Numbered from the stretch's first letter, positions 23,411 to 31,518 are shown. The stretch: DNA of 43,408 nucleotides from CAZGSN01 sp964371655 (GCA_964371655.1 CAYJOD010000051.1:1-43408), one strand, 5' to 3'. Program-made: numbers and translations. Notes: a model not told the origin generated them from the letters alone.

Positions 23411-24413
23411 CGGACACTCCCTGCGGGCTGATGGCGACGTCGACTGGGACCAGACCGGCCGCGCGCCAGTTCGTGGCGATTGATTCGGCTTGGGTGTGAT
23501 CGCGAACGAAGGCAATGCCGCAATCGCCACCGCCGGCTCCCGATATCTTGGCAGAAGCGCCGTTGGCGCGAGCGCATGCGATCAGCTGACGTAGCTCTCG
23601 CGTCAAAATCGGAAGATGCGTTTGCTCCGCCAGGGCTTCCAGGGCGACGGCGCTCGCGTCGATCGCCGCAAACGCAACTTCGCCGCGCGCGGCGGCGGAC
23701 GCGAACTGGAGAACAGCACCGGTGCTGGAACGTACGAACTCACTGCGGGCGGCCGCGCTGCCGTTGCCAAGGGATTGATAGCTGCGGATCAAATCGACAC
23801 TCGATGCCGGTGCACCCGTCCATCCGACCAGCAGGCGCAGATCGCTGGGCACCGGTAGAGGGGTTACCTGCGGCAGCTGCGCCGCGCGCGGATGAAACAA
23901 CACGATTGAACCGAAGACGCTCGCCGCAATGTCGGCACCGCTGCCGAGTCCACGCTGGACGCGTCGATGCGCGCCGAGAGCCAGATCGAACACTTGAGCA
24001 GGGGCAATCTTCGCACTTCCCATGGCGGCCGCCGACAACGCCGCCACGACGGCGGCGGTCACCGCGGCGCTGCTGCCGAAGCCGATCTTGGCTCGCTCCG
24101 AGTAGCTTGAGGCGGAGGCGATTCGCAAGTCGAAGCCGGATCGTGCCAGCGTCGGGTACCGATCGAGGCAGGCGCGGTACGCGCTCAACGCAACGCTGTA
24201 GAAGCGGTCGTCGGCAGGTGGATCGGCGGCTCCGAACTCGATCTCCGCGTCGGTTTGATCGGAGGTGATGAAAACCCGCGCGCTGGTGCCGACGCGCAGC
24301 TCCACGTTGACGTAACGATCGACCGCGGCGACGACGGCCGGGGCGCCGTCGAGGACGGCATACTCGCCGAGAAGGAAAAGTTTCCCCGGGGCACGTGCAT
24401 GGATTTGCTTCAT
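23397..24413 (-). CDS. mvaK2: Phosphomevalonate kinase
   Basis: GHMP kinase converting phosphomevalonate to diphosphomevalonate. 338 residues from ATG 24413 (MKQIHARAPGKLF). Motifs: APGKLFLLGEYAVLDG (8-23), IGFGSSAAVTAAV, GLGSGADIAASVFG (typical of the phosphomevalonate kinase branch) and KISGAGGGDCGIAFV near the C-terminus. The start overlaps the mvaD stop as ATGA. The open frame upstream of 24413 is the antisense shadow of mvaD and is not used. Confidence 0.93.
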   Translation of the reverse strand: MKQIHARAPGKLFLLGEYAVLDGAPAVVAAVDRYVNVELRVGTSARVFITSDQTDAEIEFGAADPPADDRFYSVALSAYRACLDRYPTLARSGFDLRIASASSYSERAKIGFGSSAAVTAAVVAALSAAAMGSAKIAPAQVFDLALGAHRRVQRGLGSGADIAASVFGSIVLFHPRAAQLPQVTPLPVPSDLRLLVGWTGAPASSVDLIRSYQSLGNGSAAARSEFVRSSTGAVLQFASAAARGEVAFAAIDASAVALEALAEQTHLPILTRELRQLIACARANGASAKISGAGGGDCGIAFVRDHTQAESIATNWRAAGLVPVDVAISPQGVSVELS

Positions 24414-25399
24414 CGTGCGTCCAGCAATTGTGCACTCGGGCCCGGCTGCGACAGCAGGGTGCGTTGGACGCCGGGAACCTGGGCGAGCTGTTGCGCAACG
24501 TACGCGCGCTGGTCCATTTGGCAAAGGACTTTCACCTGCGGCCCGGCGTCGATCGTGAAGAACGCATCGATTCCATCTTCGCGCAGGCGCCGCATCCGCT
24601 CAATCACGCTTAGGGTCACGGAGTTCCAGTAGATCAGGCCGGGCTGCGCCGCCATCGAGACCGCGTGCATCTTGAGGCAGTTGTGCTCGGCGGTGGATCC
24701 GACCTGGCTCAGGTCGCGCGCCAGGATGCCGCGCCGTACCGCATGCAGGTCGGCGTCATGAGAGGCCAGCCAGGCGGGAAAGAACGGTGACGTCGAGGCG
24801 ACATGCTCCATCCCGGCACGGGAAGCGACGCGCTTGGGGCCGGCGTCGGTCACCACAACGACAATCCCCAAGGGCCAGGCATCGGCAGCGCAGATATTCT
24901 CCGCGTAGCAGTCGGAGCCGTCACTGCGCTCGCCGGCGAACCATTCGACGAAGCCTCCGGAGATCGACCTGGCTGCCGAACCCGAACCGCGCCGCGCCAG
25001 CATGGTGAGCTCGGGTTCCGCGAGTTTTAGGCCAAACAGCTCCGAAAGCGCGAGGGCCAAGGCAGCGAAGATCGATGCCGACGACGCGAGGCCGGCGGCA
25101 ACGGGGAAGTTGGTTTTCAACTCCACCTGCACGGGCGAGGCATTCGGGGTTAGGGCGCGCGTCAGGGCCAAGAACGAGGTGAGCTCGCTACGGTCGCTGA
25201 GGTCGACACCTGCGGCGGTGATTGAGTCGGCTTCGCCAGAGCGGCGCCGTCGCACCGAAACCGTCGTCCACAATCCGTCCAAGGTGACCGAAATGCTGCC
25301 CGTGTAGGGGAGGTTCAAGTCGCCCGAGCGCTTGCCCCAGTACTTCACCAAGGCAACATTCGAATTGGCTCGGGCTATCACCATTGCCGCTTCAGACAT
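24410..25399 (-). CDS. mvaD: Diphosphomevalonate decarboxylase
   Basis: ATP-dependent decarboxylase making IPP from diphosphomevalonate, the last step of the classical mevalonate pathway. 329 residues. The signature ANSNVALVKYWGKR lies near the N-terminus, followed by LPYTGSISVTLD, GLASSASIFAAL, RRGSGSAARSISGGFVEW and the FFTIDAGPQVKVL segment with the catalytic Asp. ATG 25399 (MSEAAMVIAR) is chosen. A second Met 5 residues later is possible, and no strong ribosome binding site separates them. It is the first gene of the ten-gene mevalonate-hopanoid operon. Confidence 0.95.
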   Translation of the reverse strand: MSEAAMVIARANSNVALVKYWGKRSGDLNLPYTGSISVTLDGLWTTVSVRRRRSGEADSITAAGVDLSDRSELTSFLALTRALTPNASPVQVELKTNFPVAAGLASSASIFAALALALSELFGLKLAEPELTMLARRGSGSAARSISGGFVEWFAGERSDGSDCYAENICAADAWPLGIVVVVTDAGPKRVASRAGMEHVASTSPFFPAWLASHDADLHAVRRGILARDLSQVGSTAEHNCLKMHAVSMAAQPGLIYWNSVTLSVIERMRRLREDGIDAFFTIDAGPQVKVLCQMDQRAYVAQQLAQVPGVQRTLLSQPGPSAQLLDAR

Positions 25400-25479
25400 T
25401 GCGCACACTATGCCCTGATGGGGATCCAAGTATTGTAAAACGTTGCAGAAACTATCTGGCTCATGCTCAGATCAACATC

Positions 25480-25542
25480 CCTGACCGACTGGCCCAGACC
25501 AAGAGGTCAGGCCTTCTAGCCCCTGTCGGGCGCCGGTGTCAA
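25480..25542 (-). promoter_or_regulatory. Candidate promoter and dyad for the mevalonate-hopanoid operon
   Basis: Read on the minus strand: TTGACA (25542-25537), an 18-base spacer, TAGAAG (25518-25513). The predicted start falls in a dyad CCTGACC (25511-25505 on the minus strand) / GGTCAGG (25486-25480), separated by 18 bases. The dyad could be an operator over the transcription start or a leader hairpin. The leader to the mvaD ATG would be about 105 bases. Confidence 0.4.
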
Positions 25543-25552
25543 GCCGGCGGCG

Positions 25553-25978
25553 TTAGGTCAACCTAGCAAGGGCGATGGTGGCGGCTCCGGTGACCAGGCG
25601 ATCGCCCTCCTCGCTTTCCAAGATCAGATCGCACTCGATCGAATCGCCGTGATCGGTTCTACGGCGTTCGGTCACGACGCCACGAATCAGCAACGCTGAG
25701 CCGGCGCGGATCAAGACGCGAAACGTGGCGCTGAGCTTATACAGACGGGCGCCAGGCAAGGATTCCGCGATCAGGCGCGACAGCAGCGCCAGGCTCAGAT
25801 TCCCAGGCACGATCTGACCAGGCAAGCCCTCGCGTTGAGCTGCCTCATCGCTGAGAAAGCGCCCACCGGGCATGTTGGCGATTTGGGCGTAGCGCCGCAC
25901 TTGCGCGCCATCGAGAGTCAGGCGCAGCGGGCCAAGCTCGTCGCCGACGTCTAGGTTGTCGTATTGAACCGCCGGCAT
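25553..25978 (-). CDS. MaoC-like hot-dog protein (HadB-like), active-site residues not evident
   Basis: 141 residues with the MaoC dehydratase layout (DVGDELGPLRLTLDGAQV, then RYAQIAN and GQIVPGNLSLALLSRL). In active (R)-hydratases the helix carries Asp and His in a D-x-N-P-I-H pattern. Here that place reads ANMPGGRFLSDEAA, so the usual Asp and His are not evident. Paired with the MaoC-N-type protein just upstream (4-base gap), it resembles the two-subunit HadAB-type (3R)-hydroxyacyl dehydratases, where one subunit lacks catalytic residues. Substrate unknown. Confidence 0.7.
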   Translation of the reverse strand: MPAVQYDNLDVGDELGPLRLTLDGAQVRRYAQIANMPGGRFLSDEAAQREGLPGQIVPGNLSLALLSRLIAESLPGARLYKLSATFRVLIRAGSALLIRGVVTERRRTDHGDSIECDLILESEEGDRLVTGAATIALARLT

Positions 25979-25982
25979 GGGA

Positions 25983-26387
25983 CTACCGAAACATCATCTT
26001 CTGATCGATGACCGCAACGTGCTCATCACGCTGATTGGTGACGATGGTCCGTAGTACCATGAAAGCCATCGTCCCACTACGACCGGTTTTCTCGTAGACG
26101 TCGTGGACGGTGCTGCGCGATGTCAACACGTCCCCGACCCGGACCGCTGCACCGAACTCAATGTCCTTGCCGGCATCGAAGGCCGCGCGCAAACGATCGC
26201 GCATTTCGCGAGGAAGAAGATACTTGGTGCGCATACTGAGCACGAAGGTGGGTGGCGCCACCCCTGGATCCGGTGCTGGCTCGCCGCAGCTGGCGACGTA
26301 GGTATCGATCGCCGCCTGGGTGACCGAACCATGGTGGGTCAGGTCGAATTCGCTGCCCAGAACCGAACGGATAAACTCGAGCGCCAT
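25983..26387 (-). CDS. MaoC N-terminal/FAS1-like dehydratase domain protein (HadA-like)
   Basis: 134 residues with the pattern of the N-terminal MaoC dehydratase domain: VTQAAIDTYVASCGE, PPTFVLSM, KDIEFGAAVRVGDVL, then STVHDVYEKTGRSGTMAF and VLRTIVTNQRDEHVAV. ATG 26387 shares a base with the stop of the PHP gene (TGATG). A GTG one codon earlier is possible. Probably acts with the next gene as a heterodimeric hot-dog enzyme on an acyl thioester. The position just before the mevalonate operon is suggestive but no link is proven. Confidence 0.7.
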   Translation of the reverse strand: MALEFIRSVLGSEFDLTHHGSVTQAAIDTYVASCGEPAPDPGVAPPTFVLSMRTKYLLPREMRDRLRAAFDAGKDIEFGAAVRVGDVLTSRSTVHDVYEKTGRSGTMAFMVLRTIVTNQRDEHVAVIDQKMMFR

Positions 26388-27040
26388 CACATGCCTTGCT
26401 TCAAGCGTTCACGAAAGTCCACCGGACGGTAGCCGCCGGCGTAGAGCGCGGCAACGAGGTCTTCGGTCGTGCGCAGCTCGCGCTCGAACTCGGTGGCGCA
26501 GATGCCGACGAAGCTGACCAGGTGCGAGTCACTGCCGCCGAAGCCGCGATACCCGTAGTGGTCCATGAGCGCCTGCACGCGCTCATTCTCACCGCGGCGA
26601 CTGCCCCCATTGAGAGCCTCGACCGCGACGACACCTTCAAGGGGTGGCTTGGTCTCGTAGTGCTCACACAGGCCGATGGTCGGTCGCCCCGGATGGCACG
26701 GCGCGGCCATCCCTCCCATTTTGGCTACGTCTGAGATCACCTCCTGGGCCGGCAACCGCACATTGGTGAAATCGAAGCGCCTCGTCATGTCGTCGTTGAC
26801 ACCGTAGAGCAGCATGTGGCCGTAGTCGGTTTCGACCTCGGCGCCGCGCAGGATCAAGATGCCGTACCTGTCTTCCAGTGCCCTGTAATCGGCGGCCGGG
26901 TTCCACTGTCGATGCTCGGTGAGCACGATCGCGTCGATCGGCAGCATGTCGCGCTTACGCTGCAGCCACTTCAAGTATGTCTCGACCGGCGCCCGGCTGT
27001 CCTCCGAGGCTTCGGAGTGCGTGTGTAGGTCTACGATCAT
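26387..27040 (-). CDS. PHP-domain metal-dependent phosphoesterase
   Basis: 217 residues with the PHP fold: metal-site motif VDLHTHSEASEDS at the start (residues 3-15), a second His in LTEHRQW, a Glu in RGAEVETD followed by GHMLLYG, APCHPGRP, and GGSDSHL near residue 178. PHP proteins hydrolyse phosphoesters, for example of nucleotides or histidinol phosphate. The substrate here is unknown. It is coupled to its neighbours on both sides (ATGA upstream, TGATG downstream). Confidence 0.85.
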   Translation of the reverse strand: MIVDLHTHSEASEDSRAPVETYLKWLQRKRDMLPIDAIVLTEHRQWNPAADYRALEDRYGILILRGAEVETDYGHMLLYGVNDDMTRRFDFTNVRLPAQEVISDVAKMGGMAAPCHPGRPTIGLCEHYETKPPLEGVVAVEALNGGSRRGENERVQALMDHYGYRGFGGSDSHLVSFVGICATEFERELRTTEDLVAALYAGGYRPVDFRERLKQGM

Positions 27041-27174
27041 CGACGCTCCGGCTTGAACTTGGGAAGCGTCATCTCGCCGGCATCGAAACCGGGCACCACG
27101 CCGGGGAGCGTCGTCTTTCCGGCGTGGAAATAGTAGACGGACGTGTCGCGGACGGTGACGTACTTGGTCGGCAT
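27037..27174 (-). CDS. 45-residue peptide gene resembling an alpha/beta-hydrolase N-terminus
   Basis: Short open frame starting MPTKYVTVRDTSVYYFHAG and continuing TTLPGVVPGF...MTLPKFKPERR. The YYFHAG-x-TTLPxVxP pattern recalls the first residues of a group of alpha/beta hydrolases, but no hydrolase core follows. The stop overlaps the PHP start as ATGA, so it may serve as a coupled leader peptide or be a deletion remnant. No purine-rich ribosome binding site precedes the ATG. The frame upstream to 27279 lies inside lepB and is not used. Confidence 0.4.
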   Translation of the reverse strand: MPTKYVTVRDTSVYYFHAGKTTLPGVVPGFDAGEMTLPKFKPERR

Positions 27175-27221
27175 TTGGAGGCGGCCCAGATGCGCCTGCC
27201 GCGAAGCATTTCGCGGACCGC

Positions 27222-27908
27222 CTAACGGATGAAGTGACCCAGGCGGTCGAAGCGCGGGAATGAGGCCTCGCTGTCCCACGACCAGTAGATGAATGTGGCT
27301 TGTCCCTTTACATCGTGTTCGTCGGCGAAGCCCCAGAATCTACTATCGTAGCTGTGGTCGCGATTGTCTCCCATGACGAAGAACTTCCCCGGGGGCACCG
27401 TGACCGGCCCGTACTTATCACGCGGCTCGACGCTTCGATTGGAGGGATCCGTGAAGGTGGCGTGAGCATCGGGCACGGCCTCGCCGTTGATGTAGAGACG
27501 CTTGTTTCTTACCTCGACGCTATCTCCACCCACCGCGATGACGCGTTTGATGAGGTCAATCTTCCGATCCACGGGAGACAGAAACACGACGATGTCGCCG
27601 CGCTGTAGAGGTCGCCAATGCGCGATCTCATAGGACGTGAACGGGATCCGCGCACCGTAGGCGAGCTTGTTCACGAACAAGTGGTCGCCAATTTGAATCG
27701 TGGGCAGCATCGAGCCCGAAGGTACCCAAAAGGCTTCGACGACGGACGAGCGGATCAGAAGGGCCACCAGGACCGCGAGGCCGAGGGATTCCGCGTTCTG
27801 TCGTAGGCGTGATTTTTCAGCAGGTTCCGCAACCGGGTCACGTCGCGATGAACGTGTGTCGCGTCCGGAATCCGCTTGGACTTCTCGATTTGTAGTTGGT
27901 CGAGCCAT
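27222..27908 (-). CDS. lepB: Signal peptidase I
   Basis: Inner-membrane serine protease that removes signal peptides from exported proteins. 228 residues. A charged N-terminus is followed by one membrane segment (about 42-58, SLGLAVLVALLIRSSVVEAF). The catalytic Ser is in PSGSMLPT (near residue 68), the catalytic Lys in DLIKRVIAVGGD, and the C-terminal signature in VMGDNRDHSYDSRFWG. All expected boxes are intact. It is divergently placed from the carboxylesterase gene. Confidence 0.95.
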   Translation of the reverse strand: MARPTTNREVQADSGRDTRSSRRDPVAEPAEKSRLRQNAESLGLAVLVALLIRSSVVEAFWVPSGSMLPTIQIGDHLFVNKLAYGARIPFTSYEIAHWRPLQRGDIVVFLSPVDRKIDLIKRVIAVGGDSVEVRNKRLYINGEAVPDAHATFTDPSNRSVEPRDKYGPVTVPPGKFFVMGDNRDHSYDSRFWGFADEHDVKGQATFIYWSWDSEASFPRFDRLGHFIR

Positions 27909-28030
27909 TTTCGTGGGTCACATGATGAAAGTCACGGTCCACCGGGTCAAGGGCTGTTCGGGCGACGGGATCTTGCACGCCAATTCCTTGCCCTTGCCCA
28001 TGCCCACTGATTCTTAGCGCTCGCGGCGTT

Positions 28031-28170
28031 GACAACTGCTCCGGACCCGTACTATCCCGTCAACCGGAAGCCAACCGACGGCGCAACCGCCGCAAATCAG
28101 CTCCATGACGTCCGAGATCGAGGGTCTGATACACGTCGATACCTCTTCGCAGCTTGTACGGGCCATCCGC
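28031..28170. repeat. Repeat copy A (presumed IS91-like end)
   Basis: Aligns along its full length with 37583-37725 (roughly 70% identity by eye). Both begin GACAAC, share CCGTCAA, AATCAG, GGTCTGATA and end in a nearly identical CTTCGCAGCTTGTACGGGC stretch. Copy B lies directly downstream of the IS91-like transposase, so this is probably a solo end left by a related element. It occupies much of the lepB-esterase intergenic region. Confidence 0.7.
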
Positions 28171-28192
28171 AGATCAGCGTAAGGGAGTTCCA

Positions 28193-29818
28193 ATGAAGAG
28201 CGAGCACGGATACACACGATCGAGGCAACGGCTCATCGTAGCGTTGCTGCTCGGCTCATCGTGGATGCTCGGGGGGACCTCGACGGTCCAGGCGCAGACC
28301 CTGATTGCCACGCCCGCCGCCGGACCGGTCGAAGGTGTCGTGACCCCCACGGTCCACAAGTTCCTCGGGATTCCATATGCCGAAGCACCGGTCGGTCCGC
28401 TGCGCTGGCAAGCACCGCGGGCGCACGCCCCGTGGGCGACTGCCCTCGACGCGTCCGCCTTCGGTGATCGCTGCGCCCAGACGGGGGGCCCGTTCGGCGA
28501 GCCGAGCACGAGCGAGGACTGTCTCTTCTTGAACGTCTACACCCCACATCGGAAGGCGGTGCCCGAACGCGACCTGCGACGCCATCGGCCCGTGATGGTG
28601 TGGATCCACGGCGGTGCGTTCCAGGCGGGCTCGGCAGATCCCTACGACCCGACCAAGCTCGTCGAGGATGGCGACGTCGTGGTGGTCACCATCAACTATC
28701 GTCTCGGCGCGCTCGGGTTCCTGGCGCACCCGGCGTTGAGCGCCGAGTCCGCCGACGGTATCTCGGGCAACTACGGCATCCTCGATCAGCAACTCGCGCT
28801 GCGTTGGGTGCACGACAACATCGCCGCCTTCGGAGGCAACCCGAAGCGAGTGACCATCTTCGGCGAGTCCGCCGGCGGCGTCAGCGTGCACACGCAGATC
28901 GCGTCACCGCTCGCTGCTGGTCTGTTCCAGCGGGCGATCGTGCAGAGCGGCGCGCTCTACGGCCAACCGACGCTCGCCGCTGCGGAATCGCAGGGGGCAA
29001 CGCAGGCCGACACCTTCGGCTGCACCGACCAAACCGCCGTCTGCCTGCGCGCGCTCGGCGTGGACGACGTTCTCGCGGGTCAGGGCTCGAGTCTGGGATC
29101 CTTCGGTCCGGTCATCGATGGGGTCGTGCTACCGGAGCCGCTGCGGGATGCGTTCGAAAATGGCAACTTCAATCAGGTACCTGTGATCGAGGGCTCGAAC
29201 CACGACGAGATGAGCCTCTTCGTGGCGTTGCTGTTCGAGATTCCGAACGGTCCGCTTACCGAGGCGCAGTATCCTGCTGCCGTGTCGGCCCTGCTCGGCG
29301 TGCCGCTGGAAATAGCATCGCTGTTGACCAACGTGTACCCCACGAGTGCCTACGCGAGTCCCGGGTTGGCGCTCAGCGCACTGGCAACCGATGCAGCGTT
29401 CGCGTGCAACGCGCGCGCCATAACCCGTGCGCTATCGCTCTACGTGTCCACCTACGCCTACGAGTTCGATGATGCCAACGCTCCGCAGCTCTTCCTGCCG
29501 CCCGTGAGCTTCCCCTACGGTGCCTACCACATCGCCGAGATTCAGTACCTTTTCGGCCTGCCGTCGTCCCAGCCCGTCCCGCTACTCGACGTCGGCCAAC
29601 AGCAGCTCTCCGACACCATGGTGCGCTACTGGACGCACTTCGCGCGCACCGGTAAGCCGACCGTGCGCCGGGCCCCACGCTGGCCACGCGTTGACGTCAG
29701 TGAGTTCTCGGGCGGGACGATGCTGTCCCTGCTCCCACCGTCACCGACGACGAAGTCGCAGCCCGAGTTCAGCTCCGACCACAAGTGCGACTTCTGGGAT
29801 CCTCTGCTGGGAAATTGA
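28193..29818 (+). CDS. Secreted carboxylesterase, type B
   Basis: 541 residues: a signal peptide (about 1-35, ending TVQAQ) followed by a carboxylesterase/lipase type-B domain. The family entry motif KFLGIPYAEAPVGPLRW is followed by EDCLFLNVY and the oxyanion region VWIHGGAF. The nucleophile Ser is in FGESAGG, the acid Glu likely in EGSNHDEMSLF, and the catalytic His in GAYHIAEIQYLFG. Substrate unknown; the family cleaves carboxylic esters. ATG 28193 has a strong AAGGGAG ribosome binding site. The coding start is only 22 bases from the end of repeat copy A. Confidence 0.93.
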   Translation: MKSEHGYTRSRQRLIVALLLGSSWMLGGTSTVQAQTLIATPAAGPVEGVVTPTVHKFLGIPYAEAPVGPLRWQAPRAHAPWATALDASAFGDRCAQTGGPFGEPSTSEDCLFLNVYTPHRKAVPERDLRRHRPVMVWIHGGAFQAGSADPYDPTKLVEDGDVVVVTINYRLGALGFLAHPALSAESADGISGNYGILDQQLALRWVHDNIAAFGGNPKRVTIFGESAGGVSVHTQIASPLAAGLFQRAIVQSGALYGQPTLAAAESQGATQADTFGCTDQTAVCLRALGVDDVLAGQGSSLGSFGPVIDGVVLPEPLRDAFENGNFNQVPVIEGSNHDEMSLFVALLFEIPNGPLTEAQYPAAVSALLGVPLEIASLLTNVYPTSAYASPGLALSALATDAAFACNARAITRALSLYVSTYAYEFDDANAPQLFLPPVSFPYGAYHIAEIQYLFGLPSSQPVPLLDVGQQQLSDTMVRYWTHFARTGKPTVRRAPRWPRVDVSEFSGGTMLSLLPPSPTTKSQPEFSSDHKCDFWDPLLGN

Positions 29819-29922
29819 TTGATTTCACCCATGTCGCACGCCCCGGTGCGGTGAGCTGTCGCGCTCTTCGTAGACGAAACCCGCACCGCCGCATTAACGA
29901 ATGGGCCATGAGCGATTCATCT

Positions 29923-30492
29923 TCATACCTTCTGTTCCGCGGCGCGATCGCGCTTCGACACCCCGGCGCTGCCGAGCAGGTAGAAGCGATACGGGAGATC
30001 GACCGCCTTGCGGATGCCGATGCGTGTGGTCTGAATCACAGCCTCGCCACGATCCGGTCTCCCCGGCTCGATCCACAAGTCAGGATCCGTTGCCAGATCT
30101 CGCCCGTTGTCTTGCAAGCTCAGTTGCAGCGCCCGGCAGAGCAGTGCGGGTCCCGCCGCGTGGGGCACGCCATCTAAGCCGCGAACCAGCACCGCGCCGG
30201 GTTTGCCAGCGCCGTCGGAGACTACGTTGAAACAATGATGCATCCCGTAAGTGAAGTAGATGTAGGCGACACCGGCGGGGCCGAACATCACTTGGTTGCG
30301 CGGGGTGCGTTTGCCGCTTGCGGCGTGCGAGGCCAGGTCATCCGTGTAAGCTTCGACCTCGACGATCCGTCCGCGCTGTACACCTCCCCCCAGCCGGTGA
30401 CAGAGGTGACAGCCCAGGAGCCTACTGGCGAGGGCGAGTGCGGGGCGCTGATAATGACTGCGCAAAAGACGTGCTTGCGGATCTGTGGCCAT
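29923..30492 (-). CDS. 3-methyladenine DNA glycosylase (AAG/MPG family)
   Basis: Base-excision repair enzyme removing alkylated purines from DNA. 189 residues. The catalytic Glu lies in VEVEAYTD (about residue 46), with the typical following run DLASHAASGKRTPRN, VMFGPAGVAYIYFTYGMH and FNVV. The C-terminal GIRKAVDLPYRFYL completes the fold. The gene is convergent with the esterase. No adaptive-response neighbour is seen. Confidence 0.93.
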   Translation of the reverse strand: MATDPQARLLRSHYQRPALALASRLLGCHLCHRLGGGVQRGRIVEVEAYTDDLASHAASGKRTPRNQVMFGPAGVAYIYFTYGMHHCFNVVSDGAGKPGAVLVRGLDGVPHAAGPALLCRALQLSLQDNGRDLATDPDLWIEPGRPDRGEAVIQTTRIGIRKAVDLPYRFYLLGSAGVSKRDRAAEQKV

Positions 30493-30635
30493 CTCGGGTG
30501 CCGGAGAACGAATAGTTCCCGCCGTTCGGCCGCTGCAAGCCCCCCCTTTGTTGGTACACCCGACTCAGGCATGCCGGCGCATCGCACCTGTCAACGCGAC
30601 TAAGGACGAGGCTTACGAGATCCGCGGCCCGCTGC

Positions 30636-31034
30636 TTACGCGACCGCGATCGGAATCCGGCGCGGCTTAGCGCGTGCGCTCTTGGGCAGTTCGAGCTCGA
30701 GCACGCCATTGACAATGCGCGCCCGGATGCGCTCGGCGTCGATATCACTCGACACGGTGAATCGGCGCCCATAGTTGCCAATATTGTATTCGGTATACAA
30801 AGGCCGCAGGCCCTCGTAATCCTTCACCCCGACCTGGCCCTCAATGGATAAGACGTTGTCTTCCAGCTTCACTTCGATCGACTGCTCGTCGACACCGGGC
30901 ATATCGGCCCACAGCTTCAATGCGTCGGCAGTTTCGCAGATGTCGACGTTCGGGATATACGCGCGCCCAGGACGCGTCCTCTCCTCGCCGCCGGCCTCCT
31001 GCTTGATCCCAGGGGTTGGTTCGTGCGTGGACAT
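30636..31034 (-). CDS. Small heat shock protein, Hsp20/alpha-crystallin family (second of two)
   Basis: ATP-independent holdase chaperone. 132 residues. The alpha-crystallin domain spans about 28-125 (PNVDICETADALKLWADMPG, EVKLEDNVLSIEG, RRFTVSSDID, VNGVLELELPKS). The I-x-I-like C-terminal anchor RRIPIAVA is present. It starts at ATG 31034 behind a perfect AGGAGGT ribosome binding site, 37 bases after the other Hsp20 gene. Confidence 0.95.
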   Translation of the reverse strand: MSTHEPTPGIKQEAGGEERTRPGRAYIPNVDICETADALKLWADMPGVDEQSIEVKLEDNVLSIEGQVGVKDYEGLRPLYTEYNIGNYGRRFTVSSDIDAERIRARIVNGVLELELPKSARAKPRRIPIAVA

Positions 31035-31071
31035 GGTGTCTTTACCTCCTCAGTGAGATTTGCGGATGGCA

Positions 31072-31518
31072 CTACGCTGCCTGCACAGCGATCTGCCGCG
31101 CCTTTGCCTCCGCGCGTTTCGGCACGGTGACCGTGAGGATCCCGTGCTTGTAGGACGCCTCGGCGCTACTGGGGTCGACGTCCTCCGGCAACTGCAACGA
31201 CCGCGAGAAGGCACCGCTGTCGCGCTCGCGGCGGTGAAAACTTCCTCCTTCCGGCAGCTTCGTCTCGCGTTTCCCGGAAATTGTCAGCGTTCGTCCGTGT
31301 GCTTCGACGATGAACTGATCCGGGGCAACTCCGGGCGCTTCCATGCGAACGACATACCCGTCGCGATCGTCGAAGACGTTGACCGCAGGGAAAACGCCAC
31401 GGGCCGGACCGCCGAAACCAAAGCTGAAGCGTGGCGCTTCCGAAGCGCGATCGAGCTCACGCTGGAGCGCCAGCAATCGGTCCACCGGTTCTAACGACGA
31501 GAATTTGAAAAGTGTCAT
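31072..31518 (-). CDS. Small heat shock protein, Hsp20/alpha-crystallin family (first of two)
   Basis: 148 residues. The alpha-crystallin domain spans about 42-140 (PAVNVFDDRDGYVVRMEAPG, DQFIVEAHGRTLTISGKR, FSRSLQLPEDVD, KHGILTVTVPKR). It has a GGAGGTG ribosome binding site before ATG 31518. The two tandem paralogues differ in their N-terminal arms (an aromatic FGFGGPARG here, acidic in the other), so they may form mixed oligomers. Confidence 0.95.
   Translation of the reverse strand: MTLFKFSSLEPVDRLLALQRELDRASEAPRFSFGFGGPARGVFPAVNVFDDRDGYVVRMEAPGVAPDQFIVEAHGRTLTISGKRETKLPEGGSFHRRERDSGAFSRSLQLPEDVDPSSAEASYKHGILTVTVPKRAEAKARQIAVQAA

Noticed and set aside
24414..24524. Longer N-terminus for phosphomevalonate kinase
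   Set aside because: Antisense-like Arg/Pro-rich sequence inside mvaD; ATG 24413 with ATGA overlap is clearly the start.
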